A DNA stretch of 64,000 nucleotides from DUQW01 sp050953825 (GTDB taxonomy: Bacteria > Bacillota_I > Bacilli_A > Acholeplasmatales > Acholeplasmataceae): assembly GCA_050953825.1 (NCBI GenBank), contig JBMNNF010000013.1:186001-250000 (forward strand), in the 5' to 3' direction. Of the stretch, positions 27,681-37,200 are shown in pieces (positions within the stretch are counted from its first letter, which is position 1; each line of letters starts with the position of its first letter). A program made the position numbers and the translations under genes. The notes beneath the pieces are model-generated. The model was not told the DNA's origin. It searched no databases and was given only the letters and a program-made list of their open reading frames with translations.

Positions 27681-28693
27681 TGAAAAAACAAATGCTTAAA
27701 AACGTTATCGTTTTAGCTCTTACAACGATTTTAATGGGAGCATTGATTGGAGTGGTTCATTTCATTACGGCACCAACGATTAAAAAGAATCGCGATGCTA
27801 AAGTTGTTGAAATCGCCAAAGAATCATTAACTGGTGTTGCAACGGCATATCGCATTGAAGATATTCCTGCTGAATATAAAAAATCAGAAGCCGTTGAATT
27901 AACATCAAAAGAATTAAGTGCATTAAAAGATTATTTATTTTCGTTTAATGAAGCTAAAGAATTTGTTGGTGTTGTAGCGACTGGTAAAAGTAATGGATAC
28001 GGTGGAGAAATTGAGTTAGCCGTTGCCATTAATAATAATGATGAAATAGTTAGTATTTCAGAAGTAGTATTTACCGAAACCACTGGTATTGGTGATAGAG
28101 CGTTAAATGAATATAAACAAAAATATCAAAATGCAGCTCTAAATTTTGTTCCTGATAATGTTTCAGGGGCGACAGTAACAAGTAAAGCATTAAAAACAAT
28201 TATCGCTGAAGTTGTTAGTAAGTATCAAGAAAACAAAGAACTTTTTGCCAAAGTGATTGAATTAAAGAAAGAGCCAATAGTTATTGCTTTTGGTGAAAAA
28301 GTAACTAAGACAAAAGATGAAACATTTGTCGCCAGTGAAATTTTACTTGAAAAGTATAATGTAACTGGTCCAACCAAATCAGGTGTTAGTTATGTTGGTG
28401 CTAAACATCACTCATTTGAACCAGGATACCCAGTATCAGGGGCAATTAAGATTGAATTTTTTATTGGTAGTGATGGAACCATTTTAGGATATGAAATTTT
28501 AGGGTATGGTCATAGTTCAGGAAGATGGAAACCAAAAATCATTAGCTATTTAGACTCATTTGTTGGTACCAAAACGGCTAATATAATATCAACTATGACA
28601 GCTAATAAAGGACTATACGCTGGTGCTACTGAATCAGGAGAACATACAGTTGATGTAATCTTATTAGCGTTAGAAGCAGAGGTGAATAAATAA
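27680..28693 (+). CDS. rnfG: Rnf complex subunit RnfG with an additional C-terminal domain
   Basis: This 337-aa protein has an N-terminal membrane helix (about 9-30) and an FMN-binding domain with TTGIGDRAL (about 134-142) and the covalent FMN site SGATVT at 162-167. Family members usually end near residue 190-210. Here about 125 further residues follow, closely similar to the whole extracytoplasmic part of the next gene (shared KSGVSYVGAK, SFEPGYPVSG, LDSFVGT, ANKGLYAGATES, LALEAEVNK). The extension looks like a second, diverged FMN-binding domain, with AGATES in place of SGATxT. The ATG at 27680 overlaps the rnfD stop; an upstream TTG lies inside rnfD. Confidence 0.9.
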   Translation: MKKQMLKNVIVLALTTILMGALIGVVHFITAPTIKKNRDAKVVEIAKESLTGVATAYRIEDIPAEYKKSEAVELTSKELSALKDYLFSFNEAKEFVGVVATGKSNGYGGEIELAVAINNNDEIVSISEVVFTETTGIGDRALNEYKQKYQNAALNFVPDNVSGATVTSKALKTIIAEVVSKYQENKELFAKVIELKKEPIVIAFGEKVTKTKDETFVASEILLEKYNVTGPTKSGVSYVGAKHHSFEPGYPVSGAIKIEFFIGSDGTILGYEILGYGHSSGRWKPKIISYLDSFVGTKTANIISTMTANKGLYAGATESGEHTVDVILLALEAEVNK

Positions 28694-29262
28694 TGACTAA
28701 AGAAAATACAGTTAAAAAGAATAACCTTTTATTAAAAGTACCTTTAGAATTAATTATTTCAATATTGGTTATGCTTGTGGCATCAATATTAGTAATGGTT
28801 GTAGCTCATTTAACAGTTAAGAAAGTATCACTGGAGGGTGATCCAGTCATAACTGAAATATATGGTACATATACTAAAGAAGCAGATGAGAGTTTTGCAG
28901 CAGGTGAAATTATTTTAGAAAAATATACAATTACCGGAGAAACCAAATCAGGTGTTAGTTATGTTGGCGCTAAAGAACACTCATTTGATCCAGGATATCC
29001 AGTATCAGGAACAATTAAAATTGAGTTTTATATTAGTGACGACGGAATCATTTTAGGTTATCAGTTTTTACAATATAGTCACTCAGCTGGAAATTGGAAA
29101 GCTAAAGTTACTGAATATTTAGATTCATTTGTTGGAACTCAAACTGTTGATATCTTAGCAACAATGGCCGCCAATAAAGGACTATATGCAGGTGCCACTG
29201 AAACAGCCGGTAATGCAGTTGATCCAATTTTAGTCGCATTAGAAGCAGAGGTGAATAAATAA
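28693..29262 (+). CDS. RnfG-like membrane protein, extra Rnf-operon component
   Basis: A 189-aa protein has one N-terminal helix (about 17-43) and one extracytoplasmic domain. It is a paralogue of the C-terminal extension of RnfG, with the same KSGVSYVGAK, SFDPGYPVSG, LDSFVGTQT and LEAEVNK landmarks. Its AGATET at 166-171 resembles the SGATxT covalent FMN site and keeps the acceptor threonine (Thr171). It sits exactly between rnfG and rnfE, with one-base overlaps at both ends, so it is made with the complex. A role as an additional flavin carrier is inference. I know of no standard Rnf subunit in this position. Confidence 0.75.
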   Translation: MTKENTVKKNNLLLKVPLELIISILVMLVASILVMVVAHLTVKKVSLEGDPVITEIYGTYTKEADESFAAGEIILEKYTITGETKSGVSYVGAKEHSFDPGYPVSGTIKIEFYISDDGIILGYQFLQYSHSAGNWKAKVTEYLDSFVGTQTVDILATMAANKGLYAGATETAGNAVDPILVALEAEVNK

Positions 29263-29957
29263 TGAGTAAAGAAAAAGCATTGAAAAAAGAAGTGAAAGTT
29301 GAAAATCCAGATTCATTAGGATTAGTTTTCAAGAAAGGCTTATTCAAAGAAAACCCAATATTTATTTCATTATTAGGTTTATGCCCAGCACTTGCAGTAA
29401 CGTCTTCATTCGAAAGTGCATTAGGAATGGCTATCTTAGTCGTAATTATTTTAGTGATTACTAACATTATTATTTCAGCCATTAGAAACTTTATTCCAGA
29501 TGAAATTAGAATTCCAGTATATATTGTTGTAATTGCATCAGTTGTTACTGCCATTCAAATGTTAGTTCAAGCTTTTGTTCCTGAATTATATTCAACATTA
29601 GGCGTTTTCATCGCTTTAATTACAGTCAACTGTATTATTTTAGGAAGAGCCGAAGCTTTCGCTAGTAAAAATAGTGTTGTTAAATCAATATTTGATGGAT
29701 TAGGAATGGGATTGGGATTTGGATTAGCTTTATTATTAATTGGTTTTATTAGAGAATTTTTTGGAACTGGAACGATAATCATTGGTAAAGTATTTACTTT
29801 CATTCCAGAATTCTCATTAATTCCATATAAAGATGGTAGTAAAGTTCCACAATACTTTATGAGTATCTTAACTAAAGCTCCAGGCGCTTTCATTGTGATG
29901 GGATTATTATTAGCGTTATTTATGTTTATAAGCGAGAAAAGAGGTGCTAAGAAATGA
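29262..29957 (+). CDS. rnfE: Rnf complex subunit RnfE
   Basis: Integral membrane subunit, 231 aa, with about six helices. Family motifs are NPIFISLLGLCPALAVTSSFESALGM and FIALITVNCIILGRAEAFAS. The cysteines in GLCPAL and VNCIILG correspond to the half-sites that in RnfE/RnfA bind an intramembrane iron-sulfur centre. It overlaps rnfA by four bases (ATGA). Confidence 0.95.
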   Translation: MSKEKALKKEVKVENPDSLGLVFKKGLFKENPIFISLLGLCPALAVTSSFESALGMAILVVIILVITNIIISAIRNFIPDEIRIPVYIVVIASVVTAIQMLVQAFVPELYSTLGVFIALITVNCIILGRAEAFASKNSVVKSIFDGLGMGLGFGLALLLIGFIREFFGTGTIIIGKVFTFIPEFSLIPYKDGSKVPQYFMSILTKAPGAFIVMGLLLALFMFISEKRGAKK

Positions 29958-30526
29958 TTAATTTTTTCAAGATATTTATTGACTCAATGTTAGTTAATAA
30001 CATCGTTTTAATGGGGTTCTTAGGAATATGTTCGTTTTTAGGTGTATCAACTAAGACTAAAAATGCTGTCGGAATGTCGGGTGCAGTTATGGTAGTATTA
30101 ATCATTTCGGTACTAATTACTTGGCCATTATATGAGTTCATCTTAAAACCAGCAGGTGTAACTTACCTACAAACGATCGCCTTCATTTTAGTCATTGCCT
30201 CACTAGTTCAAATGATTGAAATGTTTATCAAAAAGTCTAGCCCCGGGTTATACCAAGGATTAGGAATTTTCTTGCCATTAATTACGACTAACTGTTTAAT
30301 TTTAGGTCAAGCTATTAATGCGACAGAATATTCAAATTTCGTTGATGTCATTGCCTCAACGCTTGGTACAGGATTAGGTTATGCAATGGCAATGATTCTA
30401 TTTAGTGCAATTCGCGAAAGATTAATTAAAGCTGATGTACCAAAGGCATTCCAAGGAGTACCAATCGCGTTAATTACTGCTGGAATCATGGCGTTTGCAT
30501 TTGCAGGCTTACAAGGGTTGATTTAA
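29954..30526 (+). CDS. rnfA: Rnf complex subunit RnfA
   Basis: Integral membrane subunit paralogous to RnfE, 190 aa. The sequence shows LVNNIVLMGFLGICSFLGVSTK and PLITTNCLILGQAI, with the two cysteines in the expected half-sites. Together with RnfE it forms the symmetric membrane core that couples electron transfer to ion movement. Whether the ion is sodium or proton cannot be judged here. Confidence 0.95.
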   Translation: MINFFKIFIDSMLVNNIVLMGFLGICSFLGVSTKTKNAVGMSGAVMVVLIISVLITWPLYEFILKPAGVTYLQTIAFILVIASLVQMIEMFIKKSSPGLYQGLGIFLPLITTNCLILGQAINATEYSNFVDVIASTLGTGLGYAMAMILFSAIRERLIKADVPKAFQGVPIALITAGIMAFAFAGLQGLI

Positions 30527-30527
30527 G

Positions 30528-30719
30528 ATGGATATATTAGGTATTATTATCGGACTTGGAATTGTGTTTCTCTTTACCGGGATTTATATTCTTGTTAGTC
30601 TGGGTAATAGGAAAACTAAAGTTCCTGAAGGTTGTGAGTTTGCTTATTTAGAAGCGAACTGTGGAGCTTGTCTATCTAAAACTTGTGAAAAGACAAAAGA
30701 AAAGAAGGTGACGATATAA
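30528..30719 (+). CDS. Small cysteine-rich membrane protein in the rnf operon
   Basis: A 63-aa protein has one N-terminal helix (about 3-25) and a short soluble tail with four cysteines: Cys36, Cys45, Cys48, Cys53. The last three (NCGACLSKTC) have the same C-x2-C-x4-C spacing as the iron-sulfur motif of the next gene product, RnfB (NCGACGMPGC). It starts one base after the rnfA stop and shares one base with the rnfB start, so co-translation is likely. It looks like a miniature RnfB-type cluster carrier; this is inference from spacing, and the protein is not a known Rnf subunit to me. Confidence 0.7.
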   Translation: MDILGIIIGLGIVFLFTGIYILVSLGNRKTKVPEGCEFAYLEANCGACLSKTCEKTKEKKVTI

Positions 30720-31036
30720 TGACAATATTATGGCCAATTATCATACTTGGTGCAATGGGAATTTTATTTGCGGTAGCTTTAACGCTTTCAGATAAATTTT
30801 TAAAAGTCAAAGAAGATGAAAGAATTGATGTAATTGAGAGCTTATTACCTGGGGTTAATTGTGGTGCTTGTGGAATGCCGGGATGCCGTGCATTTGCCGA
30901 AGGAGTTGTTAAAGGAGAAGTAAAACAACTATCACGTTGCCGTCCAGGAAATGCGCAAAAAAATTTCAATCCAATTTTGGAATATTTAAAAGATCATCCA
31001 AATGAGGATGGGACTTTAATCCAAGTAAAATTATAA
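30719..31036 (+). CDS. rnfB: Short RnfB: N-terminal membrane and Fe-S domain only
   Basis: RnfB normally has a membrane helix, a four-cysteine Fe-S domain and a ferredoxin-like part with two or more [4Fe-4S] clusters (usually about 190-330 aa), and receives electrons from ferredoxin. This copy has only 105 residues: a helix (about 5-24), the Fe-S domain with Cys48, Cys51, Cys56 and Cys74 (LLPGVNCGACGMPGCRAFAEGVVKGE), and a short tail. The ferredoxin module is missing. A stop and a terminator follow directly, so this is the designed end rather than a local frameshift. The missing module may be encoded elsewhere or be dispensable. Confidence 0.85.
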   Translation: MTILWPIIILGAMGILFAVALTLSDKFLKVKEDERIDVIESLLPGVNCGACGMPGCRAFAEGVVKGEVKQLSRCRPGNAQKNFNPILEYLKDHPNEDGTLIQVKL

Positions 31037-31056
31037 ATAAACATATAAATAACAAT

Positions 31057-31083
31057 AAAATGCGACAATAGTCGCATTTTTTG
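31057..31083 (+). terminator. Terminator of the glyA-rnf operon
   Basis: Stem AAAATGCGAC (31057-31066) and GTCGCATTTT (31071-31080) with an AATA loop and a T run, 20 bases after rnfB. Confidence 0.92.
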
Positions 31084-31149
31084 TTGATTTTAGGAAAATA
31101 AATTTTTTCAAATCAAATATGAAGATTATGTAAAAGACCCCACACTATA

Positions 31150-31178
31150 TTGAATTTTATCAACTTATATGATAATAT
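31150..31178 (+). promoter_or_regulatory. Promoter of the giant lipoprotein gene
   Basis: TTGAAT (31150-31155), 17 bases, then TAATAT (31173-31178), about 70 bases upstream of the start codon. Nothing else was recognised between 31084 and 31249. Confidence 0.6.
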
Positions 31179-31249
31179 GGAATTGCTATTAAATATTATT
31201 TAATAGGATAAAATATATTCTAAAATCACATAACTGCGGGAGGTAGAGT

Positions 31250-34200
31250 ATGAAACAATCTAAAATTAGAAAATTTAAAATAGGAGCACTGTTTTTAATA
31301 ATAGGGCTCTTTTTTGTTTTATTAACCGGGTGTGTTGATTCACCAATCACGGTTAATGAAACCGACATTGACCTTGCATATGAGCAGACGCAAATTAAAT
31401 TTGCCGCTGGTGATACAAGGACAAGTGTTAGTAAAGAATTCCAATTACCAACATCGGTTGCCGGTGTTTCCATTGAATGGATTTCATCTAATGAAGATGT
31501 TATTTCGATTGTCGGTGGACAAACTGTAATCAATCGGTTAAGTGAAGACGTTGTTGTCTACATCACAGCTAAGATTGGTCATAAAGGAGTTTATAAATAT
31601 AAAACCTTTGAAGTAACTGTTCTTGCTGATGATACTGTCCCACCAGAAGAAGTTAGACATCAAGTTAGATTCTTTGCTGATGGAATTCAATATGGTGAAG
31701 TACAATTTGTTTTAAATGGTAATCGACCATTAATACCAAAGAATCCATATAAAGAAGGCCATCGTTTTATGGGATGGTTTTTAGATAGCAACTTTGCTAT
31801 TCCTCTTGATAATACTTATAAAGTTACTAGAAATATCGACCTTTATGGTAAGTTTGAACAAGGTGGATTTTTAGTTAAATTCTTTGTTAATGGCAGATTA
31901 TATGATACACAAGATGTTAAATATGGTGATAGCGCAATTGCGCCTCCAGAGCCAAATGAACCAGGATATTATTTCTTAGGTTGGAATCGCAATAGTTTAA
32001 TTGTTATTGATAATCTTGACATTCACGCAATTTTATCACCAATTCCAACTTATACAGTAGTATTCATGGATCACGATAATACTGTGTTAAAACGCCAAGT
32101 AGGAGTTGAACATTTAACTCAAGCTACTGCACCAGATGATCCAACAAGAATTGGATATACTTTTGATGGTTGGGATAAAGAGTTTGATTCCGTTACCTCT
32201 GATTTAACTGTAAAAGCGACTTATACCGCAATTCCATATACGGTAACCTTTAAAGTTCCTGATATGGATGATGTGGTTCAAACTTATATTTATGAACAAC
32301 CAATTACTTTGCCTTCAATTCAAGCTAAAGAAGGACACGATTTTGGTTGGGATGACACCGTTCCAGAAACGATGCCAGCCCAAAACATCGTAATAAATGG
32401 TTCTTATAAGGTTAAAACTTATTCAGTTTATTATAAAGTTGGTGGAGTTCAAGTTGCGAAAGAAGATTATAAATTTGGTGTTCCAATTACCATTAAACCT
32501 GGCACACCAAAACAAGGATATACTTTCGCTTGGAATCCAGATTCATTACCAGCCACAATGCCGGCTAATGATATTACGGTTAACGGAACTTATACTCCAA
32601 TTTCATACACAATTACCTATAACTTAGATGGTGGAAATAATCACGAGAATAACCCTGCAACTTATAATATTGAAACACCTACTATCACTTTAAAACCAGC
32701 AACTAAAACTGGATTTAATTTCCTTGGTTGGTATGTAGGTGACACTAAAGTAACCGAAATTGTTAAAGGTTCAACAGGTGAAAAAACGTTGACTGCTAGG
32801 TTTGAATCAGATACAGAAACTTTCACTGTTACCTTAAGTGACGGTTTAAGTTCAAATGATCCATACGTTGGTGTAGTTGCCGGATCAAAAGTATTGATTA
32901 ATGTAACGGTTCCAGGCGGTAAGAGAATTGTTAAATTTACCGTTGATGGTATAATAGTTCAATTATCCGAAAATTTAACACATTTATTGACTGTTGAAAA
33001 GAATCACAATGTTGCCGTTGAATTTGCGGAAAACCCACCATTAGGAACTCCGGGAGTACTTAAATATGGTCTTGATACAACTTCCAATATGGGGGATGGT
33101 AATCAAGCCAGAGCTTTAGGACAAAGTGAAGAATTATTTGTTATTACCGCAGTTAAGGGTGATCAAAATTATAATATTGGCTTGAACAAAGATGGAACCA
33201 TTAGATTGTATACGAATAAGACAGGTAATGGTAATAAGCTCGTAGTTCAAAGTTTAAATGATAAGAAAATTATTAAATTAGAAATTGTTTTAGGTAATGG
33301 TAAGGATATAATTGAAGCTAATAATCCATCAGCTCAAATTATTTTAGGTGCTGAAGAAATTGCAATTACTGATTTAACAAAATTACAAGATACAACACTT
33401 ACATATGATAATTTGAATATTGATAGTTTTAGCATTCAAAATACTCAACTTGAAGGTGCTGGTAACTCTCAAATTTGGATTAAAGAAATTATTGTAACAT
33501 TTGACGGCGGCACTCCAGAATTAGAAACATTTGAAGTTACATTTGACTTACAAGATGGTTCGTTAGATGATGTAGAGTTAGTTCAAGAAGTAGTTAAAGG
33601 TAATTTAGCTACTGATCCAGGTAAACCAACTAAAGATGGACATGTCTTTATTGGTTGGAGATTAAAAAATTCAGAAACTAATTATGACTTCTCACAACCA
33701 GTTACTAAATCATTTACTTTATATGCTCACTACGAAGTAGGAGAAGAAAAATATACTGTAACTTTAGGCGCTGGATTAGATGCTGGAGAAGCTGAATTAA
33801 AAGATCTTGAAGTGGGAACTAAAATATTAATTACAGTAATTGTTCCAGATAATAAAGAAGTTGAGAAGTTTACTGTTGATGGTGAACCAACTCAATTAAC
33901 CGAAAACTTAACATATTTATTAGAAGTTTCTAAAAATCACAAATTAGAAGTTACTTTCAAAACTGTTTATCCATTAGGAACTCCAGGAGTTCTTCAATAT
34001 ACAGTAGCTGAAACTACAAACATGGGTGAAGGTAACCAAGCTGGTAAACTAGGTCAAAGTGAAGATTTATTTAATGTTACTGCAATCCAAGGCGATACAA
34101 ACTATAATGTAGGCTTAAACCAAACAGGATCAATTAGATTATATTGCGGAAAAGATACTGGCAATGGTAACAAACTTGTCGTTGAGATTTTAGATGATAA

Positions 34201-37200
34201 GAAAATAACTAATTTAGAAATTGAACTTCTTGCCGGAAGAGATTTAGTTGATGATAACAATCCGTCAGCAAAAATTGTTTTAGGAAATGAAATCATTGAT
34301 GTTACAGGTGCTGCTAATTTAAAGAGCACAACTTTAACATACTCTAATTTAAATATCACCTCATTTAGTATCCAAAATACTCAATTAGGTGGCAGTAAAT
34401 ATACTCAAATTTGGATTAGTAAGATTACTGTTACGTATGAAGATGACGTACCTGTAGAAAAAGTTACAGTTACCTTTGATTTAAATGAAGGTACATTACA
34501 AGATTTAGTATCACCACAAGAAATTGAAAAAGGAACAAAAGTTGCTAATCCAGGAAATCCAACTAAAGATGGATTTGACTTTATTGGATGGAGATTAGAA
34601 GGTGCCAATGAAAACTTTGATTTTAATACACTAATCAATGAAGACATTACATTAATAGCATATTATAAGGCTGAAATACCTCCAGAAGGAACTCCAATTA
34701 GTACTGCCGAAGAATTAGTAGGGTTATTCACTAATGGTGGAGAAGGTAATTACTATTTAGCTAATAATATTGACATGTCAAGTGTTGCCGATACCTATAA
34801 AGGCACACGCAGTGTGTTTACTGGTGTATTAGACGGAAATAATAAATCTATTTTAAATTTAAATATTATTGAAACAAATCAAAATAAATCTGGGGCGATG
34901 TTTGGAGCATTGGACGGAGCTACAATTAAAAATTTAACAATTGAAAATAGTTCGGTTGCCGGCCCGGGTGAAGGTGCAGGATTTGTCAGTTATAGAGCTT
35001 ATGCTGGGACAACATTAGAAAACTTAACACTAATCAATGTTGGCGTTAAAGCGGCTGGGAATTATGCCGGATTATTATTTGCAGATAACGATGGAACTTC
35101 TGGTGATCTCACTCCAGTAGTTGTTAGAAATATTATTGTTGTAAACGATGCGGAACATGTTATTGAATCCGCTAAATACGCTGGTGGTTTAGTTGGTCAC
35201 TTAAGAGACAAACAGCCTCAAGTAGTAAATATTACTAATGTTTACATGAGTGCGATAATTAAAGTTCCTGAAAGTCATACTGCTGGGGCATTAGTTGGAA
35301 GAGTTAATAATGCAGGTTCTGTAGTTAATATCGATAATGTCTATTTTGAAGGAGAATTAATTGCAACAGGTAACACTGGTGTGTTAGTTGCCGAATTTAA
35401 TAAAGCAGGAACAGTTGATGCAAAGAATGTTGTAATTGCTAATACTAACATTACTTCAGGTGGATCAGATGTTGATTTACTAGTAGGTAAGAGAGTTGAT
35501 GGAACAACAGTAACATTAGATAACATCGTTTATGAAAATGCTAAAATTAACGATGTTCCTGTAGTAACAGAAGAAGCAACCGAAACTGAATTAACCGAAG
35601 TATGGTTCAATGCTTCGGCATTAGACAAAGATTTCTTCGGATATAAATACGGTAAGGTTGTTGCGTTAGCATACTATGTAGTTCCTACATTATATGAAAT
35701 AACAGTTACTGGTGATGGATATACAACCGAGCCAGAAGTATTAACTGGTTTAGCTGCAGACTCACAAGTTGTATTCACTTTTGCAAAAGAAGGATATAAT
35801 TTACAATCAGTTACAGTTGATAATAATCCTGTTCAACCTGTTGGTAACAAATATACATTAACAGTCACTGATAATCATGCAGTCGTGGTAACTTGGTTAC
35901 CAACAATTGCAACAGTTAGAGAAATAGCAAGTGGTCAAACAGTGACGTTCCAAGGTATTGTAACTAGAGTTTCTGGTGACTATGTTCAAGTAGCTGACGC
36001 TACTGGCGCTATTACTTTATACAGAGCCACACATGAAACAGTAGTTGGAGATAAAGTTTCAGTTACTGGTAAGAGAGGTGTTTATTATGGTTTACAGCAA
36101 ATTGGTTCTGGCGGAGAAGTAACAGTATTATCACAAAATCATGAAACCCCAGTATTTGAAATTGACACATTAGAAAATATTAATGCTCGTCAATCACAAC
36201 ATATTTCAATTTCAGGTTTAACTCCAGTATCTATTTCTGAAGATAATAGAAACTTAACGGTTAAATTAGGAGACTTTGAAATTGTTATTAGATCAAATGT
36301 CGATTCAGGTTCAGTATTTGATAAAGTTAAATTAGGCTATGAAGCTAAATCAATTAATTTAACAAATGTCTTTGTTGATTGGTATTCTAGTAAAGCACAA
36401 TTATCAATTGAAGATGTTGATCAAATGGAACTTATTGAATTTACTGATGCTGAAAAGATAGCAGAAATTATAGCTACTTTTGATTATAATGAAAAACAAT
36501 ATTATAACGGATCAGACGTAACTTTAGCTACTACATATCCTAAATACAATCCAGAAATTACATGGACATTTGATCCTGATGCTGCAGTCGTTAATAATAA
36601 ATGGGTTGCAGTAGGTGGCGAAGAAACGACAGTTACAGTTAAAGCAAAAGTTATCGTTGGTGAAGTTACTGACACAACTTATCAAGCAACAGTTACAGTA
36701 TTAGCAGATGTTCAAACATTTACTGTAACATTAGGTAATAACTTACAAGCAGAACCTCCACTAACAGGTCTTTTAGCTGGAGCTGAAGTATTAGTTTCGG
36801 TAGTAAATATTCCAGAAGGACAAGAAATAGATGAATTTACTGTTGATGGAGTGGTTAAAGAATTAAGTGAAAACAACACCTATTTATTAGTTGTATCTGA
36901 TAATCATACATTAGCAGTTACATTTAGAGATACTCCACCAGAAGGTTTATTACTCCAAAGCGACTTTGGTGAAACTGATGGTTGGGGTACATATGGATTA
37001 CAAGCAGACGCAACCATAGAAAACGGCCTTCTTGATCATAATCCTGATGGAACAACTAAATGGGATGTAATGGGTGGTAACGTTAATAGATCTGGTTGGA
37101 ATTATATTAGAATGGGTGGCAAAGCTGCCGCAGTTCTAGATCCAGCAACAGTTTATTTAAAGACTAACTTTACCTTTAATGAAGTAGTTACTGAAATAGT

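Noticed and set aside
27251..27691. 146-codon minus-strand open frame antisense to rnfD
   Set aside because: Fully inside a well-supported rnf gene, with composition mirroring the hydrophobic codons of the sense strand.
30719..31056. Frameshift hiding a ferredoxin domain after the short RnfB
   Set aside because: The bases after the stop contain no CxxCxxC-type coding in any frame and a strong terminator follows within 20 bases.
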